64,000 bases of DNA from Bombilactobacillus folatiphilus (GCF_023380265.1 NZ_CP093366.1:186001-250000); one strand, 5' to 3'; positions 54,585-64,000 are shown, counted from the first letter of the stretch. Numbers and translations: made by a program. The notes: generated by a model not told the origin, from the letters alone.

Positions 54585-56198
54585 ATGACCAAATATATCT
54601 TTGTAACGGGTGGCGTAGTTTCTTCGCTTGGAAAAGGAATTGTAGCTTCCTCTTTGGGGAGATTGTTGAAAAATCGGGGATTGAAAGTAACATTACAAAA
54701 ATTTGACCCGTATATCAATATCGATCCCGGAACCATGAGTCCTTATCAACATGGTGAGGTCTTTGTCACAGATGATGGTGCTGAAACAGATTTAGACTTG
54801 GGTCATTACGAGCGTTTTATCGATAACGATTTAAACCAATATTCTAATGTTACAACGGGTAAAATTTATTCTGAAATTTTGCGTAAAGAGCGCAAGGGTG
54901 AATATAATGGGGCCACAGTGCAGGTAATTCCGCATATCACGGATATGATCAAAGAAAAAATTATGCGAGCAGCCACCACGACTGATTCTGATGTCATTAT
55001 CACCGAAGTTGGCGGTACAGTTGGCGATATTGAATCGTTACCTTATTTGGAAGCTTTGCGCCAGATGAAGTCTGAGGTTGGTGCTGAGAATGTTGTTTAT
55101 ATTCATACTACTTTAGTTCCTTATTTGAAGGCAGCTGGAGAAATGAAAACTAAACCAACTCAACACAGCGTTAAAGAATTGCGGGGGTTAGGAATTCAGC
55201 CTAATATTTTAGTGGTGCGCACGGAAAAGCCAATTTCACAAGGAATGCGGGACAAGATTGCGTCATTTTGTGATGTGGCTCCGGAAGCTGTGGTTGAATC
55301 GTTAGATGTGCCGACTTTGTATTCAATTCCCTTGAATTTGCAAAAACAAAATATGGATCAGATTGTTTGCGATTATCTCCATTTGGATTTACCGCAGGCC
55401 GATATGCAGGTTTGGAAACGCCTAGAGCAACGCGTTTTAAATTTGCAGTATCAAACTAAAATTGCTTTGGTTGGTAAATATGTAGATCTGCAGGACGCTT
55501 ATATTTCTGTGAACGAAGCTTTGCGCCACGCGGGTTATCAATATGATACCGAAATTGTGATTGAACGGATCAGTGCTGAAGAAATTAATGAAGATAATGT
55601 TGCTGACAAATTGGGCGATGTCGATGGTTTAATTGTCCCAGGCGGTTTTGGTTCCCGTGGTTTAGAAGGAATGATTGCGGCAATTAAATATGCGCGTGAA
55701 AATGATTTGCCATTTTTAGGCATTTGTCTAGGAATGCAGATGGCTAGTATCGAATATGCACGGAATGTTGCAGGCATTAGTGACGCAATTAGTGGTGAAG
55801 TAGATGCCGATGCACCACATAAGATTATTGATTTGATGGCTGATCAAAAAGATGTCGAAATTCGTGGCGGAACTTTGCGTCTAGGCTTATATCCATGCAA
55901 ATTGACTCCGAATACTTTGGTTGCCAAGGCTTATGCGGGACAAAGTGTGATTCAAGAACGTCATCGTCATCGTTACGAATTTAATAATGAGTATCGTCAA
56001 ACTTTGCAAGATCAAGGTTTAGTTTTGTCAGGAATTTCACCGGATAATCATTTAGTTGAAATTATTGAAGTACCGCAAAATAAATTCTTTGTGGGTGTGC
56101 AATATCACCCGGAATTTTTGTCACGACCTAATCGTCCGGAACCAATTTTTAAAGAATTTATCGGCGCAGCTAGTGGCTTGCCATCGCTTGATATTTAA
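54585..56198 (+). CDS. pyrG: CTP synthase
   Basis: A 537-residue enzyme converting UTP, ATP and glutamine to CTP. The N-terminal synthase domain has [61 protein letters not shown] and [11 protein letters not shown]. From ~residue 295 there is a class I glutaminase domain with the nucleophile Cys in FLGICLGMQ and the His/Glu pair in [10 protein letters not shown]. It is regulated by the attenuator just upstream. Confidence 0.98.
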   Translation: MTKYIFVTGGVVSSLGKGIVASSLGRLLKNRGLKVTLQKFDPYINIDPGTMSPYQHGEVFVTDDGAETDLDLGHYERFIDNDLNQYSNVTTGKIYSEILRKERKGEYNGATVQVIPHITDMIKEKIMRAATTTDSDVIITEVGGTVGDIESLPYLEALRQMKSEVGAENVVYIHTTLVPYLKAAGEMKTKPTQHSVKELRGLGIQPNILVVRTEKPISQGMRDKIASFCDVAPEAVVESLDVPTLYSIPLNLQKQNMDQIVCDYLHLDLPQADMQVWKRLEQRVLNLQYQTKIALVGKYVDLQDAYISVNEALRHAGYQYDTEIVIERISAEEINEDNVADKLGDVDGLIVPGGFGSRGLEGMIAAIKYARENDLPFLGICLGMQMASIEYARNVAGISDAISGEVDADAPHKIIDLMADQKDVEIRGGTLRLGLYPCKLTPNTLVAKAYAGQSVIQERHRHRYEFNNEYRQTLQDQGLVLSGISPDNHLVEIIEVPQNKFFVGVQYHPEFLSRPNRPEPIFKEFIGAASGLPSLDI

Positions 56199-56338
56199 CA
56201 ATATGGGTGTACTTTGCTTAAAGTTTATATTATTATTTTAAAATGGGTTTTATTTTAAATTATTTTCTAATTTGTTCGTTGAATTAAGCAGAAAAAACCC
56301 TTCATTTAGTAATAACTAACGAAGAAGGATTGAAAATT

Positions 56339-57607
56339 ATGGCAAAAATGGTGATTCATGGGGGCAAAAGACTTTCCGGATCAGTGACAATTGGCGGCTC
56401 TAAGAACAGTACAGTAGCAATTATTCCCGCGACCATTTTGTCTGATACACCGGTCGTTTTAGATTCGGTTCCGCAAATTAAAGATGTCTATAATTTAATG
56501 GCCTTAATGGATGAGATGGGCGTTAAATCCGATTTTCAAGGTGAGATTCTGAAAATTGATCCGACGCAAATTTTTCCTATTTCATTATCACACAATAAAG
56601 TTACAAGTTTGCGGGCGTCTTACTATTTTATTGGTTCACTATTAGGTCGATTTGGTAAAGCTGTCGTTGGTTTTCCTGGTGGTGATGATATTGGTCCGCG
56701 ACCGATTGATCAGCATATTAAGGGCTTTAAGGCTTTAGGCGCGACAATTACGGAAAAAGATAACTATATTGTGGTGGAAGCTCGCAATGGTTTGCACGGT
56801 GCGCGGATTTTTTTGGATATGGCGTCAGTCGGAGCAACCATCAATATTATTTTGGCAGCCGTCAAGGCTCAGGGCACAACGATCATTGAAAATGCTGCTA
56901 AAGAGCCGGAGATAATTGATTTGGCAACCTTTTTGAACAATATGGGGGCCAATATTCGTGGCGTCGGCACGCAGACAATTCGCATTACGGGTGTTGATTG
57001 TTTAAAGGCGACTAATTCTCATACGATTATTCCGGATCGTATTGAAGCGGGAACTTATTTATCTATTGCAGCTTCCAGTGGTAATGGTATTCTGATCAAA
57101 AATATTATTGCGGAACACTTGGATGCTTTCTTGGCAAAAGTTCAAGAATTGGGTGTGAATCTAGATGTGCGCGAGGATAGTATTTTTGTGTATCCCAACA
57201 GCCAATTGACGGGCGTTGAAATTAAGACTAGTCCTTATCCGGGATTCGCGACCGATTTGCAACAACCCTTAACGCCGTTGTTGTTGTTGGCAGATAGTCA
57301 AAGTACCATTATTGATACCCTTTATCCGAAGCGAACACGCCATATTCCCGAGTTAATTAAAATGGGAGCCAAAATTAAAGTTGTTGATAGCAAAATTGTG
57401 ATTGAACACACTGATCATTTTAACGCAGCAGAAGTGACGGCTGAAGAGATTCGCGGTGGCGCCAGTTTAATGGTGACCGGTTTGATGGCTCCGGGCACCA
57501 CAGTGATTAATCAAGCCGAAAATATTATGCGAGGTTATGATCGCGTCATTGACAAACTACGCTCTTTACAAGCTGATGTTTCTTATAGTGGTAGTGAGAA
57601 GTTTTAG
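56339..57607 (+). CDS. murA: UDP-N-acetylglucosamine 1-carboxyvinyltransferase, Asp-for-Cys form
   Basis: About 422 residues of the MurA/MurZ family, first committed step of peptidoglycan synthesis. GGSKNSTVAIIPATIL holds the substrate Lys–Asn pair. The mobile catalytic loop reads GFPGGDDIGPRPIDQH, where Asp (codon 56684–56686) stands at the position of Cys115 in E. coli MurA. That substitution is known in fosfomycin-resistant MurA proteins. PDRIEAGTYLSIAA, PYPGFATDLQQP and GYDRVIDKL are also seen. ATG at 56339 is preferred to TTG at 56330. rho, often placed next to it in relatives, is absent. Confidence 0.95.
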   Translation: MAKMVIHGGKRLSGSVTIGGSKNSTVAIIPATILSDTPVVLDSVPQIKDVYNLMALMDEMGVKSDFQGEILKIDPTQIFPISLSHNKVTSLRASYYFIGSLLGRFGKAVVGFPGGDDIGPRPIDQHIKGFKALGATITEKDNYIVVEARNGLHGARIFLDMASVGATINIILAAVKAQGTTIIENAAKEPEIIDLATFLNNMGANIRGVGTQTIRITGVDCLKATNSHTIIPDRIEAGTYLSIAASSGNGILIKNIIAEHLDAFLAKVQELGVNLDVREDSIFVYPNSQLTGVEIKTSPYPGFATDLQQPLTPLLLLADSQSTIIDTLYPKRTRHIPELIKMGAKIKVVDSKIVIEHTDHFNAAEVTAEEIRGGASLMVTGLMAPGTTVINQAENIMRGYDRVIDKLRSLQADVSYSGSEKF

Positions 57608-57708
57608 TAAAGCAAGTTGCGTCACTGTTTAATTCGTGTTAACATATAGAATTGTTAACAATTTAATCTCTAGATCAGCAAATGATTTAGGGCAAGGAGT
57701 GTCCATTT

Positions 57709-57957
57709 ATGAAGAAAAATATCCATCCAGATTATCATGAAGTAGTATTTATGGATTCTGCTACAGGTAAGAAATTCTTGGCAGGTTCAACTGTTAATTC
57801 TAATGAAACAACGGATTATGAAGGTAAAGAATATCCTTTGATTCGTGTTGAAATCACTTCCGATTCGCATCCTTTCTATACTGGTAAGCAAAAATTTACC
57901 CAAGCCGATGGTCGGATCGATCGTTTCAACAAGAAATATGGTTTATCAGAAAAATAA
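57709..57957 (+). CDS. rpmE2: Ribosomal protein L31 type B
   Basis: An 82-residue L31. The N-terminus [15 protein letters not shown] and the end [10 protein letters not shown]...[11 protein letters not shown] are standard. The zinc-binding Cys motif of type A is missing, which defines type B, the zinc-independent form. It has its own ribosome site (AAGGAG) and follows murA by 101 bases. Confidence 0.97.
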   Translation: MKKNIHPDYHEVVFMDSATGKKFLAGSTVNSNETTDYEGKEYPLIRVEITSDSHPFYTGKQKFTQADGRIDRFNKKYGLSEK

Positions 57958-57974
57958 TATTGGCAATTTTCGAA

Positions 57975-58001
57975 AAGACATCTCGCAAGAGATGTCTTTT
58001 T
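57975..58001 (+). terminator. Terminator of rpmE2
   Basis: AAGACATCTC and GAGATGTCTT around GCAA, followed by T residues. Confidence 0.92.
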
Positions 58002-58012
58002 ATTATGCAATT

Positions 58013-58042
58013 AAAAAAACCGTTATCTTCAGGATAACGGTT
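58013..58042 (-). terminator. Terminator of the MFS gene
   Basis: AACCGTTATC/GATAACGGTT around a 5-base loop; on the minus strand it is followed by a U run. It lies 14 bases after the MFS stop. Confidence 0.88.
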
Positions 58043-58056
58043 CAGTAATGATGGAC

Positions 58057-59250
58057 TTATTGATTTTTGTGGGTCACGCGTTGCACAAAAACTAAATTGA
58101 ATAATTCCAAAAAAGCAGTGGATAAGAAGACCATGCTGTAACCTAATAGTCCGGAAACTAATGATCCGAGCAACGGACCTAAGAAATTCCCCACATACAT
58201 AAAACTTTGATTATAGCCAAAAATCCTGCCAGAAATCTCGTGTGGACTTTCTTTCGCCAAAATTGTTTGGACTTGGGGCAAGAGGGCGGCGTTAGAAATA
58301 CCTACTAAGAAGCGTAAGATCATTAACTGCCAGACATTGGTGACAAAAGCTTGGGGAATATAAACAATTGTGGCAAAAATTAAGCCGGCAATTAAGACTT
58401 TTTTGGTCCCAATGCGATCACCTAAGGCGCCCAAACGAGAAGCCAACAAGGCCGATGGAATTCCTGGCATAGCCGTGACAAGCCCACTAATAAAAGCTAC
58501 TTTACCTTGCCCATGCATCAATTGATGCACATATAAGCTAATAATGGGGTTAATCGAATTATTGGCTGTTTGGATGACCAAAGTGGTTATGCACATGCCA
58601 ATAATGATTTTTGGTTCCGAAAGCTTATGATAAAGTTGTCCAAATGAAAGTTCCTTGCCTTTTTTGACCGGAACAAAATCTTCTTTGACAAAGAAGAGAC
58701 ATAAGAAAAAGGCACTTAATAATAAAATCCCCGTAATCAAAAACGGTAAGCGGTAACCAAACATCTGTGCAATAGCGCCACCCAGTAAGGGACCGAGTAA
58801 GTTCCCTGTGACTGTCCCAGTGGTTAGCGTTCCTAAAGCTTTACCAACTTGATGCGAGGGTGCCGTAGTGGCAATTAAGGTATTAGAATTACTGATATAA
58901 CCAGAAAAAATTCCTTGTAAAGCCCTTAGAACCAGTAATTCATAGACATTCGTGACGATGGACATGCAGCCGATGACAATTGCCATGCCTAAAGATGCTC
59001 TCAAAATAATGAGTTTGCGTCCTTTACGATCCGCTAATTTACCCCACATGGGGGAGACTGCTGCCGAAACCAAAAAGGTGATGGAGTATGTAATTCCAGA
59101 CCAAAAAGAAAGTTGCGTCGTGTTAAAATGGTGTAACGTGTTAATATATAAAGATAAAAACGGTACAACCATACTGAACCCGACTCCGGCAATAAAATTA
59201 CCGAACGTCAGAATATACATGTTGCGTTGCCAATATTTATTTTCTACCAT
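58057..59250 (-). CDS. MFS multidrug transporter, DHA1 (MdtG/PmrA-like)
   Basis: A 397-residue transporter with about twelve membrane segments. The first cytoplasmic loop GKLADRKGRKLIILRASLGMAIVIG is the DHA1 motif A, and GTLTTGTVTGNLLGPLLGGAIAQMFGYRLPFLITG is antiporter motif C. NNSINPIISLYV in the middle recurs in PmrA/MdtG-like drug exporters. The substrate is not readable. It lies convergent to rpmE2 and divergent from murF. Confidence 0.88.
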   Translation of the reverse strand: MVENKYWQRNMYILTFGNFIAGVGFSMVVPFLSLYINTLHHFNTTQLSFWSGITYSITFLVSAAVSPMWGKLADRKGRKLIILRASLGMAIVIGCMSIVTNVYELLVLRALQGIFSGYISNSNTLIATTAPSHQVGKALGTLTTGTVTGNLLGPLLGGAIAQMFGYRLPFLITGILLLSAFFLCLFFVKEDFVPVKKGKELSFGQLYHKLSEPKIIIGMCITTLVIQTANNSINPIISLYVHQLMHGQGKVAFISGLVTAMPGIPSALLASRLGALGDRIGTKKVLIAGLIFATIVYIPQAFVTNVWQLMILRFLVGISNAALLPQVQTILAKESPHEISGRIFGYNQSFMYVGNFLGPLLGSLVSGLLGYSMVFLSTAFLELFNLVFVQRVTHKNQ

Positions 59251-59342
59251 TATTTCACTTCCATTTACATGGAGATATTATAGCACTTCAAAAATTATTA
59301 TTTAAAAATTATTTTCATTCGACAATGATAAGGAGTAGATTT

Positions 59343-60710
59343 ATGCAAATGAATCTTAGTACAATTGCTCAAATTCTGCATCTCCAACAAACTTTTGTGA
59401 CAGACGCAGTCGTTCAAGACGTGGTGTTTGATAGTCGCAAAGTCACGCCCAATTCTTTATTTGTACCATTAGTTGCTCAACGTGATGGTCATGATTTCGT
59501 ACCTCAAGCCTTGGCTGCAGGGGCAGTGGCAACTTTGTGGCAAAGTGATCATCCCTTACCGGCAGGTCATCACGAGAATTATTTGGTGGTGGATGATCCG
59601 TTGAGTGCAATCCAAACTTTGAGTCAAGCTTATTTACACGAAGTTGCGCCTAAGGTGGTTGCCATCACAGGCAGCAATGGTAAAACGACCACCAAAGATA
59701 TGATTGCCGCAGTTTTGTCCCAAAAATATCAAGTAGCTAAAACACCCACCAATTTTAATAATGAAATTGGCGTTCCGCTCACTATTCTCCAAATGGCACC
59801 AGATACGCAAATTTTGGTAGTTGAATTAGGCATGGATCGTCCCGGGCAGCTCACAAAGTTGTCAGCACTCGTGCAACCAGACATTGCCGTGATCACCATG
59901 ATTGGGGAAGCTCATATTGAATTCTTCGGGACACGAGCCAAAATTGCGGATGCTAAAATGGAAATTGTTTCCTCATTAAAACCAAGTGGTTTATTCATTT
60001 ATAACGGCTCAGAACCACTTTTGGTTCAACGAGCTGCTGCGGTGACACAAAAACAGGCTACTTTTGGACGGGCGTCAACCTTAGATATTTATCCATCAAC
60101 TATTCAAACTTACCAAACATATACCACCTTTAGAATAAATCTGGTACCGGAGTTTGAGTTTCGGTTGCCATTGATGGGTGATTATAATGTAGATAATGCA
60201 TTAGCTGCCATTTTGGTAGGAAAACAATTTCAAGTGGATTTCCAGAAAATTCAAGAAGCATTGGCACATTTCCAACCCACGAAAAATCGGACGCAATGGT
60301 TACAAGCTCAAAATGGTGCGCAAATTTTGAGTGATGTGTATAATGCTAATCCAACAGCAATGATTGATGTAATTCAGAATTTTCAAAAAATTCTAACGAC
60401 AGGGCGCCGGATTCTGGTTTTAGGTGATATGTTGGAATTAGGTGAGCAGGCTCCTCAATTACATGCTGAAGTAGCTCAAGCGATTGATTTACAGGCAATT
60501 GCTCAAGTTTATTTATACGGCTCTGAAATGCGAGCTTTGCGGGATGCTTTGCCGAGTCAGTTGTCAGTACAATGGTACTCACGAGATCAAAAAGTAAAAT
60601 TGATCCAAGATTTGCAAGAAATATTACAACCACAGGATTTGATTTTGTTAAAAGCCAGCAACGGTTTGCACTTAGATGAAGTTGTGCAAGCTTTACAAAA
60701 AAGCAATTGA
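59343..60710 (+). CDS. murF: UDP-MurNAc-tripeptide–D-alanyl-D-alanine ligase
   Basis: About 455 residues of the Mur ligase family. VFDSRKVTPNSLFVPLVAQRDGHDFVPQAL is the N-terminal UDP-binding domain, VAITGSNGKTTTKDMIAAVL the P-loop, TNFNNEIGVPLTILQM and ELGMDRPGQL the substrate stretch, and DVYNANPTAMIDVIQNF the C-terminal domain. It adds D-Ala-D-Ala to the cell-wall precursor. ATG at 59343 follows AAGGAG by 7 bases. With alr 2 kb downstream it forms part of a wall-synthesis region. Confidence 0.96.
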   Translation: MQMNLSTIAQILHLQQTFVTDAVVQDVVFDSRKVTPNSLFVPLVAQRDGHDFVPQALAAGAVATLWQSDHPLPAGHHENYLVVDDPLSAIQTLSQAYLHEVAPKVVAITGSNGKTTTKDMIAAVLSQKYQVAKTPTNFNNEIGVPLTILQMAPDTQILVVELGMDRPGQLTKLSALVQPDIAVITMIGEAHIEFFGTRAKIADAKMEIVSSLKPSGLFIYNGSEPLLVQRAAAVTQKQATFGRASTLDIYPSTIQTYQTYTTFRINLVPEFEFRLPLMGDYNVDNALAAILVGKQFQVDFQKIQEALAHFQPTKNRTQWLQAQNGAQILSDVYNANPTAMIDVIQNFQKILTTGRRILVLGDMLELGEQAPQLHAEVAQAIDLQAIAQVYLYGSEMRALRDALPSQLSVQWYSRDQKVKLIQDLQEILQPQDLILLKASNGLHLDEVVQALQKSN

Positions 60711-60897
60711 TGAACAATTAAAAATGCGACTCGTGCTAAAATAAAAGTTTAAAGATCTTTATCTTCCATACAAAACGTGGTAAACTGGTTAGCTAGTGAA
60801 AGTTTCTGAAAAATATAATCTGAATTACAAGACAGTTCAATTTTTAATTTTAGCCCCTGTTTTGTGATCGACTTTCACAATTCTAGGAGGACAATTT
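60711..60897 (+). promoter_or_regulatory. Leader region of cshA
   Basis: A 187-base AT-rich gap. AGGAGG at 60884–60889 is the ribosome site for the TTG start. A leader of this length is common for cold-induced DEAD-box genes, but I could not identify a specific promoter or thermosensor structure. Confidence 0.35.
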
Positions 60898-62409
60898 TTG
60901 AAATTTAGTGAACTTAATTTAGATCAAGATATATTGGCAGCAGTCACCGAGGCAGGCTTTGAAGAAGCGACACCGATTCAAGCACAGACGATTCCGTTAG
61001 TTTTGTCGGGTGTTGATGTCATTGGTCAAGCGCAAACAGGAACAGGTAAGACTGCGTCCTTTGGTTTGCCATTGTTACAAACGGTAGATACTCATGATTC
61101 ACATGTGCAAGCCTTGGTTATTTCACCAACTAGAGAATTAGCTGTGCAAACGCAAGAAGAATTGCATCGCTTGGGTCGGCATCGTCATGTCGCTGTGCAA
61201 GCTGTGTATGGTGGTTCTGATATTCGGCGGCAAATTCAATCTTTGCGTAATCATCCCCAAATTGTGGTAGGAACGCCTGGTCGGGTTTTGGACCATATTA
61301 AACGACACACGTTGAAGTTAGATCAAGTCCAGACCGTGGTGTTAGACGAAGCTGACGAAATGTTGGACATGGGCTTTGTCGAAGATATTGAAAGCATCTT
61401 GAAAAATGTGCAAGCTGAACATCAAACTTTATTGTATTCAGCTACGATGCCGCGGCCAATTATGAATATTGCCGAGAAATTCATGAAAGATCCGAAGATT
61501 GTTCAGATTAAGTCTAAGGAATTAACCGCTGATAATATTGAACAATACGTTGTGCGGTCCAAAGAATTTGAAAAATTCAATACAATGACGCGGTTGTTTG
61601 ATGTTCAAAAACCTGAATTAGCAGTCATTTTTGGTCGAACCAAGCGGCGCGTTGATGAAATTACGCGTGGACTAAAAGCACGTGGATATAACGCTGAAGG
61701 CATTCACGGAGATTTATCGCAACAAAAACGGATGAGTGTTTTGAAGCAGTTTAAAGCGGGCAAACTTGAATATTTGGTGGCAACTGATGTGGCAGCGCGT
61801 GGCTTAGATATTTCTGGTGTCAGTCACGTTTATAATTATGATATTCCTCAAGATCCAGATAGTTATGTGCATCGAATTGGCCGGACAGGTCGTGCAGGAC
61901 ATTCTGGGGTATCAGTGACATTTGTTTCGCCAAACGAAATGAGTTATTTACGCGGGATTGAGCAATTAACTAAAGTGCGGATGATGCCTTTGAAGCCACC
62001 GACCAATGAACAAGCATTGGCGGGTCAATTAGAAGATGCCAGTGCACAAATTGCCCATGATTTGAAGAGTCAACATTTGACTAAATTTGAAGTGGCAGCG
62101 CAAGAATTGATTGAACAATATGATGCCACAGAATTGGTCGAATTATTATTGAAAAGTTTGACAAAAGATCCTGAAGCTATTCCTGTGAAAATTACTCCGG
62201 AACGCCCATTACCAAATCGGCGCGGTCGTAATAATTCACGTGGTGGTGATCGGCGTTCGCATGGTCGTTATCGTGGCGGAAATAGTAATGATCGCCGCCG
62301 TGGCAACAACGATCATCGTTCCCGTCGTAACAACAATGGTCATCATGATTCTAATAATCATGGCGGTGGTAATCGCAAACGGAATTTTACGGTGCGGACT
62401 AACAAATAA
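60898..62409 (+). CDS. cshA: DEAD-box ATP-dependent RNA helicase CshA
   Basis: A 503-residue helicase. In order: the Q motif (GFEEATPIQAQTIP), AQTGTGKTASFGLP, SPTRELAVQTQ, GTPGRVLDH, DEADEML, YSATMPRPI, then the second RecA domain with ATDVAARGLDISGVSHVYNYDIP and HRIGRTGRAGHSG. Residues ~440–503 are an Arg/Gly/Asn/His-rich basic tail that binds RNA. It acts in ribosome assembly and RNA decay. The start is TTG behind TAGGAGG. Confidence 0.96.
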   Translation: MKFSELNLDQDILAAVTEAGFEEATPIQAQTIPLVLSGVDVIGQAQTGTGKTASFGLPLLQTVDTHDSHVQALVISPTRELAVQTQEELHRLGRHRHVAVQAVYGGSDIRRQIQSLRNHPQIVVGTPGRVLDHIKRHTLKLDQVQTVVLDEADEMLDMGFVEDIESILKNVQAEHQTLLYSATMPRPIMNIAEKFMKDPKIVQIKSKELTADNIEQYVVRSKEFEKFNTMTRLFDVQKPELAVIFGRTKRRVDEITRGLKARGYNAEGIHGDLSQQKRMSVLKQFKAGKLEYLVATDVAARGLDISGVSHVYNYDIPQDPDSYVHRIGRTGRAGHSGVSVTFVSPNEMSYLRGIEQLTKVRMMPLKPPTNEQALAGQLEDASAQIAHDLKSQHLTKFEVAAQELIEQYDATELVELLLKSLTKDPEAIPVKITPERPLPNRRGRNNSRGGDRRSHGRYRGGNSNDRRRGNNDHRSRRNNNGHHDSNNHGGGNRKRNFTVRTNK

Positions 62410-62443
62410 ACGATAAAATTTCTTGATCGTAAAGGAGTTGCTG

Positions 62444-62842
62444 ATGATTCAGGGTTTGGGCGTTGACTTAGCGGAAATAGAACGGATTTGGGCTACTTAT
62501 CAAAAACGCCCTCGTTTTTTAACGAAAGTTTTAACGCCTAGTGAACAAGCGGTTTTCCAATCTTATCAAGGACAAAGACAAAAAGAATTCTTAGCGGGAC
62601 GTTTTTCGGCAAAAGAGGCTTTTAGTAAAGCCTTGGGCACTGGGATCGGCCCGATTAGTTTTCAAGATGTGTCGATTCTGAATCTTGACCATGGCAAACC
62701 TTATGTTCAACAGCAAGTTTATGCAGGAAATGTGTTGATTTCTATTTCGCATACCCAGTTGTATGTCATGACGGAAGTTATTTTGGAAGGGGGAAGCCCT
62801 AGTGCAGCCTTCAATTCATCGTCCAACAGTCATTCAAATTGA
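62444..62842 (+). CDS. acpS: Holo-[acyl-carrier-protein] synthase
   Basis: About 132 residues. IQGLGVDLAEIERI carries the Mg-binding Asp, and FLAGRFSAKEAFSKALGTGIG the second signature with catalytic Glu. ISISHTQLYVMTEVIL is the last core strand, and a Ser/Asn-rich tail of ~20 residues follows. It transfers 4'-phosphopantetheine from CoA to ACP. ATG at 62444 has AAAGGAG 6 bases upstream. The tail codons overlap alr by 41 bases. Confidence 0.94.
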   Translation: MIQGLGVDLAEIERIWATYQKRPRFLTKVLTPSEQAVFQSYQGQRQKEFLAGRFSAKEAFSKALGTGIGPISFQDVSILNLDHGKPYVQQQVYAGNVLISISHTQLYVMTEVILEGGSPSAAFNSSSNSHSN

Positions 62843-63911
62843 TCGTGACGCTTTGCGGAATAATTATTTGCAGGCCCGTCAACTGGCGGGTTCTGAAAAA
62901 AGAATATTTGCGGTAGTCAAAGCTGATGCGTACCATCACGGTGCCGTCGTTGTTGCGCAAATCTTGCATGAACTGCAGGTGGATGGCTTTTGTGTGGCCA
63001 CTATTGATGAAGCTTTAGAATTGCGGACGGCGGGAATCACCGAGCAGATTTTGGTGTTAGGCTTGATTCCGGTGCAACAAGCACCGTTAGCAGCACAAAA
63101 TGATATTTCAGTGGCTGTTGGTGATTTAACTTGGTTGCAAACTGCGGCTTTTACCGTGCGGTCACCGTTGAAAGTGCATTTAGCATTAGATACGGGCATG
63201 GGACGTATTGGTTTTCGCGAGAAATCCGCCTTGGTTGAAGCTTGTCAGTTTTTAAAAACACAGCCACAATTAATTCCTGAAGGAATCTTTACGCATTTTG
63301 CAACGGCGGATGAACTTAGTGATGATTATTTCCAACAGCAATTAGCGCAGTTTGAGTTTTTAATTCAAGATTTACCGATTACATTTGAAAATGTGCATTG
63401 TGCTAATTCGGCAACTTCCTTATGGCATCGGCAAGCACCGGGAAATTTAATTCGGCTGGGAATTGGGTTGTATGGTTTGAATCCAGCGGGGTCGCATTCA
63501 AAGCAGTTACCGTATTCGTTACAACCAGCGCTTAGTCTCACCAGTCAAATTGTGGCAATTAAACAATTACCGGCAGGACAAAGTATCAGTTACGGTGCAA
63601 CGTATACAACTGAGCAACCAGAAATTATTGCGACGGTGCCACTGGGTTATGCAGATGGTTGGCAAAGACGAATGACTGGTAGTAAGGTGTTAGTAGACGG
63701 TCATTTATGTCCAATTGTAGGACGGATTTGTATGGATCAGCTCATGATTAAAGTACCGAAATTTTATCCGTTAGGAACGCTTGTGACATTTATTGGTCAG
63801 CAAAATCAGCAAACTTTGAGTGCAGATGTTGCTGCTGATTATGGTCAAACCATTAATTACGAAATTTTGTGTAATTTATCTGACCGAATCCCGCGAAAAT
63901 ATATTAATTAA
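62802..63911 (+). CDS. alr: Alanine racemase
   Basis: A 369-residue PLP enzyme producing D-Ala for the cell wall. The PLP Lys is in FAVVKADAYHHGAVVVA (His where Gly is usual after Tyr), the catalytic Tyr in ISYGATYTTEQPE, and RLGIGLYGLNP, GYADGWQRRM and GRICMDQLM are also conserved. The start is GTG at 62802 with GGAAGGGGG upstream; HRPTVIQIDRDALRNN at the N-terminus fits the family start. acpS–alr is a common pair. Confidence 0.96.
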   Translation: MQPSIHRPTVIQIDRDALRNNYLQARQLAGSEKRIFAVVKADAYHHGAVVVAQILHELQVDGFCVATIDEALELRTAGITEQILVLGLIPVQQAPLAAQNDISVAVGDLTWLQTAAFTVRSPLKVHLALDTGMGRIGFREKSALVEACQFLKTQPQLIPEGIFTHFATADELSDDYFQQQLAQFEFLIQDLPITFENVHCANSATSLWHRQAPGNLIRLGIGLYGLNPAGSHSKQLPYSLQPALSLTSQIVAIKQLPAGQSISYGATYTTEQPEIIATVPLGYADGWQRRMTGSKVLVDGHLCPIVGRICMDQLMIKVPKFYPLGTLVTFIGQQNQQTLSADVAADYGQTINYEILCNLSDRIPRKYIN

Positions 63912-63963
63912 TTGATGACTTTGTGTTATATTTAATTAAAATTATCCGAGGGGGAGATTGGAT

Positions 63964-64000
63964 ATGGCTGGCTTTTCAAAAAACTTTTCTTTACAATTGG
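63964..64000 (+). CDS. Start of an unidentified gene, cut by the window edge
   Basis: ATG at 63964 with GAGGGGGAG 6 bases upstream begins a frame reading MAGFSKNFSLQL. Only 12 codons are visible, not enough to identify it. In many lactobacilli alr is followed by a small toxin–antitoxin pair, but nothing here proves that. Confidence 0.45.
   Translation, partial: MAGFSKNFSLQL

Noticed and set aside
63964..64000. Assigning the last partial gene to a mazE-type antitoxin
   Set aside because: Only twelve codons are visible and they show no diagnostic motif.

Overview
The window is low-G+C Firmicutes DNA that reads as a member of the Lactobacillaceae. Support comes from the phosphotransferase-rich gene content, the murA–rpmE2, rpoE–pyrG, metG–tatD–rnmV–rsmA–veg–purR–glmU–prs and cshA–acpS–alr gene orders, SLAP-type surface anchoring, T-box control, and glutamine-rich proteins. 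The combination of plant-glycoside, Amadori-product and glycoprotein-fragment catabolism would suit a plant- or insect-gut lactobacillus (for example a bee-gut lineage), but the species cannot be fixed from sequence alone.

Positions 1–4573 hold the end of a mannose-family PTS (EIIA, B, C, D) followed by two SIS-domain deglycase-like proteins. This layout matches fructoselysine/glucoselysine uptake and breakdown. Positions 4576–6744 hold a secreted SLAP-anchored surface protein with tandem repeats. Positions 6954–7660 hold two tandem type I toxin–antitoxin-like cassettes, and a third lies at 24164–24499. Positions 7915–13320 form a GntR-controlled operon: class II aldolase, galactitol-type PTS A/B/C and an FGGY kinase. 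Positions 13484–24118 are a glycoside island: MFS carrier, GH1 and cellobiose-type EIIC, an AraC regulator, then divergent GH3, GH78 alpha-L-rhamnosidase and beta-phosphoglucomutase. Positions 24809–27302 encode a large surface protein with a 12-G tract in the signal peptide and a downstream frameshift. Positions 27501–31667 are a probable catabolite-repressed operon: PepV-like peptidase, glycosylasparaginase, GrdB-like protein and EIIC.

From about 31.7 kb onward the window is mostly core genome: coaA, helD, trpS with a T-box, a DHA2 exporter with a DUF4811 partner, a DNA-entry-type nuclease, a Ppx/GppA phosphatase, a PEBP-like protein and a sirtuin. These are followed by the translation and ribosome-maturation cluster, cell-wall and nucleotide genes (glmU, prs, pyrG, murA, murF, alr), mscL, an HD hydrolase, a lipoyl/octanoyl transferase, rpoE, rpmE2, cshA and acpS. 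Notable details are a MurA with Asp replacing the fosfomycin-target Cys, a pyrG leader with a GGGC start and attenuator, PurBoxes before purR, and an SGNH-fold protein that has lost its catalytic Ser and His. No tRNA, rRNA, CRISPR array, insertion sequence or prophage was recognised.
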